Assembly: GCF_000948985.2 (NCBI RefSeq)
Contig: NZ_CP059733.1
Span: forward strand, 6,324,001-6,388,000
Length of the DNA stretch: 64,000 nucleotides
Direction of reading: 5' to 3'
Source of the DNA: Thalassomonas viridans
GTDB taxonomy: Bacteria > Pseudomonadota > Gammaproteobacteria > Enterobacterales > Alteromonadaceae
Under the pieces are notes generated by a model. It had not been told where the DNA came from and ran no database searches. It saw only the letters and a program-made list of their open reading frames with translations. This document shows positions 8,152-16,570 of the stretch, one piece after another. The stretch's first letter is position 1, and every line of letters begins with the position of its first letter. A program made the translations under genes and the position numbers.

Positions 8152-8187
8152 AAAAGGCGCTGGAAGTTTACTTTCAGTGCCTTTTTT
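8152..8187 (+). terminator. Rho-independent terminator of hemN
   Basis: AAAAGGC (8152-8158) pairs with GCCTTTT in the 3' arm, continued by CTG/CAG and AAG/CTT with two G-T pairs around a TTTA loop. A T run to about 8187 follows. Confidence 0.85.
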
Positions 8188-8365
8188 ATTTTCCAGGCCA
8201 TCCGGGCTGTTAAAGCATGTAAACCAGCCGGATAAGACAAGTATTTATCTAAGGCGAACACGGCTGTCTATTTGAGAAAAATCACAGCAACAGCCGAGAA
8301 AAAGCGCAGAAAGCACAAATAAAGAGCAAACAAACGAAAAAAGTAAAAAAACTTTAAAAAGCCCC

Positions 8366-8394
8366 TTGTCAAAGGCCGAATACCGATATAGAAT
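8366..8394 (+). promoter_or_regulatory. Promoter of tRNA-His
   Basis: TTGTCA (8366-8371), exactly 17 bp, TAGAAT (8389-8394), then a GC-rich discriminator CCGCGC. A GC-rich discriminator next to the -10 box is typical of stable-RNA promoters under stringent control. The start would be near 8401. Confidence 0.6.
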
Positions 8395-8431
8395 CCGCGC
8401 ACTGTTTGAAAACAGCAGTACAAACCTCAGC

Positions 8432-8508
8432 GGTGGCTATAGCTCAGTTGGTAGAGCCCCGGATTGTGATTCCGGTTGTCGTGGGTTCAAGTCCCATTAG
8501 CCACCCCA
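8432..8508 (+). tRNA. tRNA-His (GTG anticodon)
   Basis: The full cloverleaf is visible: acceptor GTGGCTA/TAGCCAC, D-arm GCTC/GAGC, anticodon arm CCGGA TTGTGAT TCCGG with anticodon GTG, T-arm GTGGG TTCAAGT CCCAT. The extra G at position -1 (8432) opposite C73 identifies histidine tRNA, and CCA is encoded (8506-8508). Confidence 0.97.
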
Positions 8509-9038
8509 TCTTTTCTTCTTCAAGAATCTATTTTTCCAAGCTGACTTATCGTTAATCGTTTTTCTATAACGACAAAAATCTCACTGAAAATTTAAGCAAA
8601 AAACCAAGAACTCTCGTCGTTTGCAATGCGTAAAATTTGCCAATAGAACATCTGCCATTCCCTTATTTCGTACCATAAACAATTCTCGATTTTGATTGCC
8701 CGCTAATATAAATGCGAAAGCGATACTTTATAACACAAAAACAAAACACCTCCTACCTTTACGGAATCAACTCCACATAAGTACGAACATAGCCAAAGCA
8801 ACTAAGTCAACATTAGCTCATGATATGGTTGCAGTTCCTCACTCATCCAAATTAAATCATTGTAACTGGCAAAGATAACCCCCTTTACTTTTGCTACGTT
8901 ATAACATTACAATAAATTTAGGCATTCATCAGAAATGCATGCTGGAATTCACAAAGGGCAAGGTATTCAGCCGAAAAAGTTAGCGGATAACTCTGTGAAC
9001 TATGCAGTTCAAAAGCAAGATCAGAACAGGTAAAACCT
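8509..9038. other. Gap upstream of the zinc island
   Basis: This 530-bp stretch is AT-rich and holds no convincing gene. A 60-codon frame at 8696-8878 lacks a ribosome binding site and family features. It contains one Zur-box-like site at 8893-8905 and must carry the promoter of the DUF1826 gene. Confidence 0.5.
8893..8905. promoter_or_regulatory. Zur-box-like site upstream of the DUF1826 gene
   Basis: GCTACGTTATAAC has a perfect right half (TATAAC, followed by ATTAC) and a degraded left half compared with the GTTATA-N-TATAAC core of gammaproteobacterial Zur boxes. It lies about 135 bp before the gene. Confidence 0.45.
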
Positions 9039-9716
9039 ATGACAAACTCAGCAGCGGCTATAGCAACAAATTCACCAGCCATCAACACCCGGCGTACATC
9101 AATATCAGAGCAGCCTTCAGTGTTGACAGATATTTATCAGGATGATGTCAACCTGGCCGTCTGGCAGCATACCTCTTCAGACACCCTGATTAACAGCGTA
9201 AAGGCTCTGATTAATAAAATGCCTCACTTAAAAACGGTAATAACGGTTACGCCGGAAGATGCCTATACGCAAATATCCGAGCATTTAACTGATTTAGAAG
9301 CAAAAGATGAGCTATGTCAGCATATCAGTACCTTAGTCGACATGTTTTGTACGCTGTTTGACTTAAAACGCGCCGGTCTCAGGCTTACCCTGTTAGATCG
9401 CCCCATGTGTCCCAAATTCCATGTCGATAAGGTACCTTGCCGCCTGGTAACGACTTTCTATGGCACGGCCACCGAATGGTTGCCCCATGAAACGCTGGAT
9501 CGCTCAAAACTAGGGGCCGGCTGCCAAGGTTTGCCCGATGAAAGCTCGGGGCTTATGCGCGCTCAATCCGACATTCAGAAATTAACCCCCGGCGACGTTG
9601 CCCTGTTAAAAGGTGAAGGATGGTTTGGCAACGAAAATGCGGGTTTAGTGCACCGCTCACCGGCCCTGTCGCCAAATGAGCACCGCCTGTTACTCACCCT
9701 GGACTTTGTTGACTAA
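9039..9716 (+). CDS. DUF1826 protein, probable zinc-starvation gene
   Basis: This 225-residue cytoplasmic protein belongs to DUF1826, a family that recurs in Zur regulons next to zinc transporters. The most conserved part is CPKFHVDKVPCRLVTTFYG (about residues 128-146), followed by ENAGLVHRSPALSPNEHRLLLTLDF. The HxD then distal H then R pattern resembles the Fe(II)/2-oxoglutarate oxygenase facial triad, but no activity is established. It is the first gene of a tight run with zrgA and zur (6-bp gaps), under a Zur-box-like site. Function is inferred from context. Confidence 0.8.
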   Translation: MTNSAAAIATNSPAINTRRTSISEQPSVLTDIYQDDVNLAVWQHTSSDTLINSVKALINKMPHLKTVITVTPEDAYTQISEHLTDLEAKDELCQHISTLVDMFCTLFDLKRAGLRLTLLDRPMCPKFHVDKVPCRLVTTFYGTATEWLPHETLDRSKLGAGCQGLPDESSGLMRAQSDIQKLTPGDVALLKGEGWFGNENAGLVHRSPALSPNEHRLLLTLDFVD

Positions 9717-9722
9717 GCCGCC

Positions 9723-10289
9723 ATGCACAGGATTCTCTCCGATAAAAAGCGGCTGGTTTGCGCCATGTTATTGCCGCTGCTGGGCTCTTCATGCCTGAGT
9801 TTTGCCGGCGATCACGCTGCACATGTTCACGGTTATGCTGACCTAACCTTGGCCATGGAAAATAACGCCTTACATTTACAGCTTACCGCCCCCGCTGAAA
9901 GCCTCGCCGGTTTTGAGCACCGGGCCGCTACCGAGGCAGAAATAGCGCATCTTGCCCATATTAAACAGCGGCTCTCGTCACCCGGAAATATTATCCGCTT
10001 CCATGGCACCAGCTGCCTGCTCAATGATACCGAGATCAATACCGGCGCCCTTGAGCCAAGTGAAAAGGAAACCTCACCCCGTCAGCCTCAACAGACGCCG
10101 GCTGAACATGCGGAAATCACCGTCAGCTACCGGTTTCACTGCCAATCTCCCGAAGAGCTGACAGCGGTTTCACTCGAATTATTCAGGCAGTTCGCTGCGC
10201 TTGAAAAAATACACGCAGTCTGGATCAGCTCATCGCGGCAAGGTTCCGGCCTGCTTACCCCGTCAAAGAGAACCATTAACCTAAGGTAG
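9723..10289 (+). CDS. zrgA: ZrgA-like periplasmic zinc-binding protein (DUF2796)
   Basis: This is a 188-residue secreted protein: a signal peptide (about residues 1-29, ending SFAG) and then the family hallmark DHAAHVHGYADLTLA, a His-rich N terminus that can bind zinc. Further His residues occur through the protein. In Vibrio cholerae ZrgA is a zinc-regulated periplasmic component acting with the ZrgBC ABC transporter in zinc uptake. The ABC pair at 12.1-14.0 kb in this island is the likely partner. It lies between DUF1826 and zur with gaps of 6 and 5 bp. Confidence 0.78.
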   Translation: MHRILSDKKRLVCAMLLPLLGSSCLSFAGDHAAHVHGYADLTLAMENNALHLQLTAPAESLAGFEHRAATEAEIAHLAHIKQRLSSPGNIIRFHGTSCLLNDTEINTGALEPSEKETSPRQPQQTPAEHAEITVSYRFHCQSPEELTAVSLELFRQFAALEKIHAVWISSSRQGSGLLTPSKRTINLR

Positions 10290-10294
10290 ATACA

Positions 10295-10786
10295 GTGGAG
10301 CAAGTACAAACATACCTCTTACAGGCAGAAAAGCAATGCCAGCAACACGGAAGCCGGCTCACGGCGCAGCGTAAACGGGTGCTCTCCCTGCTGCTGCAAG
10401 CCGAAAAAGCCCTGTCCGCCTATGAATTGCTGGATTTATTTGAAATCCACTTCAAACAGCCACTGGCGCCTATGTCTATTTACCGTACCCTGGAATTTCT
10501 GGAAAGTGTCCACTTAGCCCACAAGCTGAATATTGCCAACAAATACGTCGCCTGCGCCCATATCGGCTGCGGACATTCGCATACCTTGTCCCAATTTTTG
10601 TTTTGTCAGCAGTGCCAGCGCGTGGATGAAACCAGCCTTGATTCCTCAATGCGGGCTGAATTGGCCGGAACCATGAAGCAAACCGGCTATCGGCTGTTAT
10701 CTCCGCAAATAGAACTGAGTTGCATATGCAATGCCTGCCAGCTCCAAGATGATGCCGATAACAGCACCGCCCATATCCAAAATTAA
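10295..10786 (+). CDS. zur: Zur, zinc-responsive Fur-family repressor
   Basis: A Fur-family repressor of 163 residues. The N-terminal winged helix (about 18-85) contains RLTAQRKRVLSLLLQ and APMSIYRTLEFLE. The C-terminal half has the structural zinc site formed by CQQC (in FLFCQQC) and CNAC (in CICNAC), and an HIGCGHSHT stretch with regulatory ligands. It is Zur rather than Fur by its Zur-type length and placement within zinc genes and beside Zur-box-like sites. It starts with GTG at 10295. Being in the operon it probably controls suggests autoregulation. Confidence 0.85.
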   Translation: MEQVQTYLLQAEKQCQQHGSRLTAQRKRVLSLLLQAEKALSAYELLDLFEIHFKQPLAPMSIYRTLEFLESVHLAHKLNIANKYVACAHIGCGHSHTLSQFLFCQQCQRVDETSLDSSMRAELAGTMKQTGYRLLSPQIELSCICNACQLQDDADNSTAHIQN

Positions 10787-10800
10787 TAAAGGTTAACTAA

Positions 10801-11223
10801 ATGAAGCTATTACAAATTTCTACCGATAAATTAGCCATTAGCTTATCTATGCTATGCGTTCTCCACTGCCTGGCCTTTCCGCTGATACTTGTTTTAGTAC
10901 CAAGCATAGCGGCATTACCGCTGGAACAGGAAACCTTTCATCTCTGGATGGTGGTGGCCGTAATTCCCACCAGTATTTATGCATTAACCTTAGGGTGTAA
11001 AAAGCACAAAAAATTATCCGTGCTTTCCGGCGGACTTATCGGCCTGGCAGGGTTAATCGCGGCGGTATTGTTCGGCGAAAGCCAGTTAGGAGAAGCAGGT
11101 GAAAAGCTGTTGACCGTTGCAGGTGCAACCCTGATCGCCCTGGCACATTATAAAAACTTCCAACTTTGCCATCACCTGAGCCAATGCCCTTGTCCTGACA
11201 GCAAGGGCGATTCACGGCTTTAG
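10801..11223 (+). CDS. MerC-domain inner-membrane protein
   Basis: This 140-residue membrane protein has four predicted helices. CVLHCLAFPL in the first helix contains the paired cysteines typical of MerC, and a cysteine/histidine-rich tail, CHHLSQCPCP, follows the last helix. MerC proteins carry mercuric ions, but chromosomal members next to Zur are thought to handle zinc or other thiophilic metals. It starts 14 bp after zur, so it is likely co-transcribed. The gene faces the DUF3299 gene tail to tail. Confidence 0.8.
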   Translation: MKLLQISTDKLAISLSMLCVLHCLAFPLILVLVPSIAALPLEQETFHLWMVVAVIPTSIYALTLGCKKHKKLSVLSGGLIGLAGLIAAVLFGESQLGEAGEKLLTVAGATLIALAHYKNFQLCHHLSQCPCPDSKGDSRL

Positions 11224-11231
11224 TTTACCGG

Positions 11232-11930
11232 TTACTCCTCTTCATCATAATTTTCGATATGCTGCATTTCCATGCTGTATGCAGCAATCGCCATGTCATT
11301 TTCAACAAGCGTTGTCGACAGGGTGCCTAAAACCCATACCGGGTCGTACAGGGAATGATGGACAATACCCGCTGCGGACTCCACATAAATAATCTGGTTG
11401 GGAGGCGGCGGTGGCGCATGTATGCAGGCGCCGAAAAACGGCACTAAGAAAAAACTGGTGATAAGCTGGTTTTCATCATATTCCAGCGGCACCACGAAAC
11501 CGGGAATACGAATATTTTTACCGTCCATGGCTTCAATGATATCGGTTGAAACCAGGGCTTGCTGGTAGCTGTCTTTCCCGGTTTGCTCCTGACTCATTGC
11601 ATTTTGTATTTGACTGGCGATCTGATCTTCCATAGAGCCGTCAGTGATCTGAACCAGGTAGTCGGGAGGATTCAACAGGGCCTGCAAATCATCTTCAGGC
11701 ATAAGAGAAACCCATTCTACGGTTTCATAGTGACTGATGTCTGTCGCCGATTCACCAGTTATGCCCTGCGCCTCTTGCCGGCTCTGATCTGGTTCATGGT
11801 TTTCATCTCTTGTTTTTACCGCCTGTGTACCAGCCCCGTTTTCCGCCTTATCAGCCTTGGACTGCTCACACCCCATCACCATAAATAATAAAACAAAAAT
11901 CCCCGTAAGCCGTATTAACAAACTATTCAT
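11232..11930 (-). CDS. DUF3299 lipoprotein, probable zinc-regulated
   Basis: The 232-residue product has a lipoprotein signal peptide with lipobox VMGC (Cys21), a charged linker (about 22-70) and a C-terminal DUF3299 domain with IRIPGFVVPLEY and FFGACIHAPPPPPNQIIYVE. DUF3299 proteins are often near zinc or metal ABC transporters of the ZrgABC/MacB-like type. The conserved Cys-His pair in GACIHAPP may bind metal. It is transcribed divergently from the ABC pair, with Zur-box-like sites in the shared 160-bp region. Function is unknown. Confidence 0.78.
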   Translation of the reverse strand: MNSLLIRLTGIFVLLFMVMGCEQSKADKAENGAGTQAVKTRDENHEPDQSRQEAQGITGESATDISHYETVEWVSLMPEDDLQALLNPPDYLVQITDGSMEDQIASQIQNAMSQEQTGKDSYQQALVSTDIIEAMDGKNIRIPGFVVPLEYDENQLITSFFLVPFFGACIHAPPPPPNQIIYVESAAGIVHHSLYDPVWVLGTLSTTLVENDMAIAAYSMEMQHIENYDEEE

Positions 11931-11949
11931 ACCTTCTACAAGCCAAACC

Positions 11950-11962
11950 GCTATAACATAAC
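11950..11962. promoter_or_regulatory. Zur-box-like site before the DUF3299 gene
   Basis: Read on the minus strand this is GTTATGTTATAG plus C, which matches GTTATA-N-TATAAC at all but two positions. It lies about 20-30 bp upstream of the DUF3299 start, where a bound repressor would block transcription. Confidence 0.55.
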
Positions 11963-12047
11963 AAACTTAAATTCACGAAATATCAACAACAAGCCTATAA
12001 ACCAAGAAATACTTATTATTAATAGAATTTACACCAAGATTCATTTT

Positions 12048-12060
12048 GTTATATTATAAC
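12048..12060. promoter_or_regulatory. Perfect Zur-box palindrome before the ABC transporter genes
   Basis: GTTATATTATAAC is a perfect two-fold palindrome around a central T and equals the core of the gammaproteobacterial Zur box. It ends 29 bp before the ABC ATPase ATG. With the site at 11950 it can serve both divergent genes. Confidence 0.75.
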
Positions 12061-12089
12061 ATTAAATTTATTTAAGTAATCACAAATTG

Positions 12090-12770
12090 ATGTCTGTCGA
12101 CCTGCACGGTGTTGAATTTTCCTATCCCGGATCAGCAAACAAGCCTGTACTTCACATTAACAACTGGACACTGCCTTTAGCAGAAAAGCGCTTTATTCAC
12201 GGCCCCTCAGGTTGTGGCAAATCGACCTTGCTCAACCTGATCAGCGGCATGTTGGCCCCCTTATCGGGTAAAGTGCATGTACTTGGCGAACAGCTGGAAA
12301 AAATGAACCGCCGCCAGCGGGACAGATTCAGGGCAAACCACATAGGTTATGTATTCCAGCAGTTCAACCTGATTCATTATCTGGACGCCGTCGATAACAT
12401 ACGGCTGGCGGGTCATTTCGGCAGAACCGGGCGCGGCGCTTGCTTAACCCGGCAAAGCCATTTGTTGCTGGAAACTCTCGGTATCAAAGATAACGAATGG
12501 CATAAGCCGGTCAGCCGGCTCAGTATAGGTCAGCAGCAGCGTATCGCCATAGCACGCGCCTTAGTCAACCGGCCTGAGTTGCTGATAGCCGATGAACCCA
12601 CCTCTTCGCTGGATCCCAGGTCCAGGGAAAACTTTATGTCATTATTGATGTCCCTGACGGCCGAGCACCGCATGACAGTGCTGTTTGTCAGCCACGACAC
12701 CGGTCTGCAGCATTACTTTGACAGCACACAGGCACTGCCCGACATTAACACGGCGGCCGGCAAACACTGA
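12090..12770 (+). CDS. ABC transporter ATP-binding protein, probable zinc-uptake ZrgC type
   Basis: This is a 226-residue MacB/LolD-type ATPase. It shows Walker A GPSGCGKST, Q-loop VFQQFNL, a signature variant LSIGQQQR, Walker B LLIADEPTSSLD and an H-loop SHD. It would power the adjacent permease at the inner membrane. The ATG at 12090 is preferred over the TTG one codon earlier. Its stop overlaps the permease start (TGATG). The perfect Zur box directly upstream and the zrgA gene nearby suggest the ZrgABC-type zinc import role; MacB-type ATPases otherwise serve efflux or lipoprotein release, so the direction is inferred. Confidence 0.82.
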   Translation: MSVDLHGVEFSYPGSANKPVLHINNWTLPLAEKRFIHGPSGCGKSTLLNLISGMLAPLSGKVHVLGEQLEKMNRRQRDRFRANHIGYVFQQFNLIHYLDAVDNIRLAGHFGRTGRGACLTRQSHLLLETLGIKDNEWHKPVSRLSIGQQQRIAIARALVNRPELLIADEPTSSLDPRSRENFMSLLMSLTAEHRMTVLFVSHDTGLQHYFDSTQALPDINTAAGKH

Positions 12771-13981
12771 TGTTTTTGCGCTTAGCCACTAAGAGCCTGC
12801 TCAACCGCAAAGGCTCGGTATTGTTGACCCTGCTGGCGATGACGGTAAGTATTTTCGTCATGCTGGGGGTTGAGCATATCAGGGAGCAGGCGAAAACCAG
12901 TTTTACCAGTACGGTTTCCGGGACAGACCTTATTGTCGGCACCCGCACAGGCAGCCTGAACTTATTACTTTATTCCATCTTCAGAATGGGGACGCCGACC
13001 AACAATATCAGCTGGCAGGCCTTTGAACGGCTCTCTGCCGACAGTGCGGTAAAATGGTCGATTCCGCTGTCGTTGGGAGACTCACACAAAGGCTACCGGG
13101 TGCTGGGAACGGACAGCGCCTATTTCAGCCATTTTAGTTACGGCAAACAGCAAACACTCACCTTCAACCAGGGCAAAGCCTTTGCCGGGATTTTCGACGT
13201 CGTATTAGGGGCGGAGGTCGCCCGCGCTTTAGGTTATAAACCCGGAGACAAGCTTGCCCTGTCCCACGGCATAGGCTCCACCAGTTTCAGCCGCCATGCC
13301 GACAAGCCTTTTACCGTAACCGGCATCTTAAATGCAACCGGCACCCCGGTTGACCAGACCTTACATGTCAGTCTGCAGGGGCTGGAAGCGGTGCATACAA
13401 GCGGATCGGTCAGCAGCGAAGATTTTGATAAGCTCACTCCCAAAAGCATTACCGCGGTCTTGCTTGGCCTCAAATCAAAAATGACGGTGTTTCATTTACA
13501 GAGAAAAATCAACACAGACAACCGGGAGCCCCTGCTGGCTATTTTACCCGGCGTGGCCCTGTCTGAACTATGGCAGGCCATGGCGATTTTAGAAGGCACG
13601 CTGCGCTTAATCTCGGTATTGGTCTTTGTTTCCGCCTTGCTGGGGCTAAGCGCCATGCTGCTTGCCTCCATCCGGGAGCGGGCTCAGGAAATACGGCTGT
13701 TGCGTACTATGGGGGCCTCTCCCGTTTTTTTATATTGGTTTGTCGAACTGGAAGCTATGCTGATCACTCTGGTCAGTGTGGTAAGCGGCGCAGGTTTGTT
13801 ATATCTTTGCCTGTCTGCCGCCAAAGGGTATTTACTCGCCGGTTATGGTTTATCCATAGATGCCAATGTGCTTTCCTTAGCCAATATACGATGGCTAAGC
13901 CTGGTGTTTCTGTTTGCTTTTATTGCGGCCTTTCCTCCTTCACTGATGGCATACCGGGGAGCAAAACAATCATGTTATTAA
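12770..13981 (+). CDS. FtsX/MacB-type ABC permease, probable zinc-uptake ZrgB type
   Basis: A 403-residue permease with one N-terminal membrane helix (about 15-38), a large periplasmic domain (about 40-265) and three C-terminal helices carrying the FtsX domain (about 270-395; ASIRERAQEIRLLRTMGAS is the characteristic cytoplasmic loop). It is translationally coupled to the ATPase by TGATG overlap. FtsX-type permeases usually act on lipoproteins or periplasmic partners rather than on ions. The zinc assignment follows Vibrio ZrgB and the Zur box. Confidence 0.8.
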   Translation: MFLRLATKSLLNRKGSVLLTLLAMTVSIFVMLGVEHIREQAKTSFTSTVSGTDLIVGTRTGSLNLLLYSIFRMGTPTNNISWQAFERLSADSAVKWSIPLSLGDSHKGYRVLGTDSAYFSHFSYGKQQTLTFNQGKAFAGIFDVVLGAEVARALGYKPGDKLALSHGIGSTSFSRHADKPFTVTGILNATGTPVDQTLHVSLQGLEAVHTSGSVSSEDFDKLTPKSITAVLLGLKSKMTVFHLQRKINTDNREPLLAILPGVALSELWQAMAILEGTLRLISVLVFVSALLGLSAMLLASIRERAQEIRLLRTMGASPVFLYWFVELEAMLITLVSVVSGAGLLYLCLSAAKGYLLAGYGLSIDANVLSLANIRWLSLVFLFAFIAAFPPSLMAYRGAKQSCY

Positions 13982-14048
13982 CAAGCCACAGCATAAACCA
14001 CAACGCAATCAGGCCGCCTTAACATCCGGCCCTGAAGACCTGTTCCTG

Positions 14049-14087
14049 CCATCAGCCATATATAAAACCAGCCTGATGGTTTCCTTT
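14049..14087 (+). terminator. Possible terminator of the zinc ABC operon
   Basis: CCATCAG (14049-14055) and CTGATGG (14073-14079) form a 7-bp stem with a 17-nt loop, followed by TTTCCTTT. The long loop makes it a weak call. Confidence 0.35.
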
Positions 14088-14110
14088 ACATAATAAATTA
14101 AGTGCAAAAA

Positions 14111-16570
14111 ATGAAAGTTAACAAATCCATTGCCTTGGCATTGCTAGTGCCGCTTACGCTGGCGGGTACTGTCTACGCCTCAGCGATAAAGCAAACCAAA
14201 GGCGATTTTGAAGACAAATTCCGCCAGCTGGAAGAAGTGCTGCCGACGCCGAACGTATACCGCAATGCCGCCGGCGAGCCGGGGGAAAACTACTGGCAAC
14301 AGAAGGTTGATTACCATATCAAGGTATCCCTGGACGAAGACAAGCGCCGTATCAGCGGCAGCGAAAAAATCACCTACCAGAATAACTCCCCCTACAGGTT
14401 AAAGTACTTGTGGGTACAGCTAGATCAGAATATCTTCAAAGAAGACTCCATTGCCAATACCGCCAACAATTTCGGCGGTATTGGCCGCCGCGGGCCATAC
14501 ACCAAAGCCGGCGACCAAAAGACCCCGGCAAAAATCAGCCTGGACGAACTGCGCCGCCAGCAATTTCTGGCCGACAACGAACCCGGCTATGAAATCAGCG
14601 CGGTAAAAGACAGCAAGGGCAAGCAATTGGACTTTACCCTGGTGGGCACGCAAATGCGTATTGACTTGCCTGAGCCGCTAAAATCGGGCCGGTCGGTTAA
14701 ATTCTCCATCGACTTTGCCTTTAATATCGTCGAAGAAAATGCGGTTTCGGCACGTTCCGGTTACGAGCATTTTGACGAAGACCCGCGTGAAGGCGGCAAT
14801 GACATTTTCCTGCTGGCGCAATGGTTCCCCCGCCTTCATGCCTACACAGACTATGAAGCCTGGACCAACAAAGAGTTTTTGGGACGCGGGGAATTTACCC
14901 TTGAATTTGGCGATTACCAGGTAGAAATCGACGTACCTGCCGATCACATCGTCAGCGCCACCGGGGTATTGAGCAACCCGAAAGAAGTGCTCACCAAAAC
15001 CCAACGTAAACGTTTGGAACAGGCAAAAACCGCCAAACGCCCGGTGTTTGTCGTCACCGAAGAAGAAGCGGCGGCAAACGAAAAAGCGGGCACGGATAAA
15101 CGTAAAACCTGGAAATTCAAAGCCGACAACGTGCGTGACTTTGCCTGGGCTTCGTCACGTAAATTTATGTGGGATGCCAAAGGCTACCGCCAGGCCGATA
15201 AAAACATGCCGCTGGTAATGGCGATGTCTTTTTACCCGAAAGAAGGCGGCGACCTGTGGAAAAAATATTCCACCGAGTCTGTTATCCATACCATGGATGT
15301 ATACTCCCGCTTCTCCTTCAACTATCCCTATCCGACGGCACAATCGGTTAACGGCCCGGTAGGCGGCATGGAATATCCTATGATCACCTTCAACGGTCCG
15401 CGCACCGAGTTACAGGATGACGGCTCCCGTACCTACTCGCAGGCGGAAAAACGTTACCTGATAGGTGTGGTTATCCATGAAATCGGCCATATCTATTTCC
15501 CTATGGTGGTTAACTCAGACGAACGCCAGTGGACCTGGATGGACGAAGGCCTGAACAGCTTCCTGGACGGCGTTGCCGGCCGCGAATGGGATCCGGACAT
15601 TCCCTGGGGCGTAGAGCCGCGCGATATCGTCGGCTACATGCAGTCGGAAAACCAGGTTCCCATTATGACGCAATCCGACAGCATCCTGCGTTTAGGCCCC
15701 AACGCCTATACCAAGCCCGCGGTGGCATTAAACATTTTACGTGAAGTGATTTTAGGGCGGGAGCTGTTTGACTTCGCCTTTAAAGAATATTCAGAGCGTT
15801 GGCAGTTTAAACGCCCAACCCCTTCAGATTTTTTCCGCACCATGGAAGAAGCCTCCGGGGTGGATCTCGACTGGTTCTGGCGCGGTTGGTTCTACTCGAC
15901 GGATCACGTTGATATTTCAATCGACAGGGTGTACCAGATGCGCCTGGACACGCATGATCCCGACATAGACTACGCCCGTTTGCGCGACCTTGAACAGGAC
16001 AAACCCTCGTCGCTATTTGTTGAGCGCAACAAGGCCGAAGGCAAAGAATTATGGATTGACCGCAACCCGGACATCCGTGACTTCTATGACGAAAACGACC
16101 GCTTCACCGTCACCAACAAGGAGCGCAACGCCTACAAGAAGTTCCTGAAAAAGCTGAAACCTTGGGAGCGCAGCACGTTGGCACGCGCGGTAGAGGAAGA
16201 CAAAAACTACTATGTGCTGGAATTTTCCAATCTCGGCGGCCTGGTCATGCCTATCCTGCTTGAACTGACATATGCCGACGGCAGCAAAGAAAACCAGTAT
16301 ATCCCGGCGGAAATCTGGCGCCGTACCCCGAAACAGGTGCGTAAGCTGATCGTCACCGATAAGGACAAAGAGCTGGTACAGGTAGCCGTTGACCCGGGCT
16401 GGGAAACCGCCGACGTGGATGTAGAAAACAACCACTACCCGCGCCGCATTATTCCTTCACGTGTTGAAGCTTATAAAGCTAAGAAGAGCAAGGACAAGGT
16501 CAAACGCGATATCATGAAAGATATCAAAACCAGACTGAAAACCGATGCTGAAATAACCAAGGACGACTGA
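14111..16570 (+). CDS. Secreted M1-type zinc metallopeptidase
   Basis: This is a gluzincin-type peptidase of about 819 residues with a signal peptide (to about residue 24, ending VYASA). It contains GGMEYPMITFNGP as an M1-like substrate-binding motif and the HEIGH zinc motif (His456, Glu457, His460), with the third ligand Glu in WMDEGLNSFLDG. The C-terminal half is long, charged and of unknown fold. A GTG start at 14102 is an alternative. It overlaps the DUF6702 gene by one base (TGATG), so the two are translationally coupled and probably act together in the periplasm or outside the cell. Confidence 0.88.
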   Translation: MKVNKSIALALLVPLTLAGTVYASAIKQTKGDFEDKFRQLEEVLPTPNVYRNAAGEPGENYWQQKVDYHIKVSLDEDKRRISGSEKITYQNNSPYRLKYLWVQLDQNIFKEDSIANTANNFGGIGRRGPYTKAGDQKTPAKISLDELRRQQFLADNEPGYEISAVKDSKGKQLDFTLVGTQMRIDLPEPLKSGRSVKFSIDFAFNIVEENAVSARSGYEHFDEDPREGGNDIFLLAQWFPRLHAYTDYEAWTNKEFLGRGEFTLEFGDYQVEIDVPADHIVSATGVLSNPKEVLTKTQRKRLEQAKTAKRPVFVVTEEEAAANEKAGTDKRKTWKFKADNVRDFAWASSRKFMWDAKGYRQADKNMPLVMAMSFYPKEGGDLWKKYSTESVIHTMDVYSRFSFNYPYPTAQSVNGPVGGMEYPMITFNGPRTELQDDGSRTYSQAEKRYLIGVVIHEIGHIYFPMVVNSDERQWTWMDEGLNSFLDGVAGREWDPDIPWGVEPRDIVGYMQSENQVPIMTQSDSILRLGPNAYTKPAVALNILREVILGRELFDFAFKEYSERWQFKRPTPSDFFRTMEEASGVDLDWFWRGWFYSTDHVDISIDRVYQMRLDTHDPDIDYARLRDLEQDKPSSLFVERNKAEGKELWIDRNPDIRDFYDENDRFTVTNKERNAYKKFLKKLKPWERSTLARAVEEDKNYYVLEFSNLGGLVMPILLELTYADGSKENQYIPAEIWRRTPKQVRKLIVTDKDKELVQVAVDPGWETADVDVENNHYPRRIIPSRVEAYKAKKSKDKVKRDIMKDIKTRLKTDAEITKDD

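Noticed and set aside
8696..8878. 60-codon frame between tRNA-His and the zinc genes
   Set aside because: No ribosome binding site, no signal or domain, AT-rich chance-like composition.
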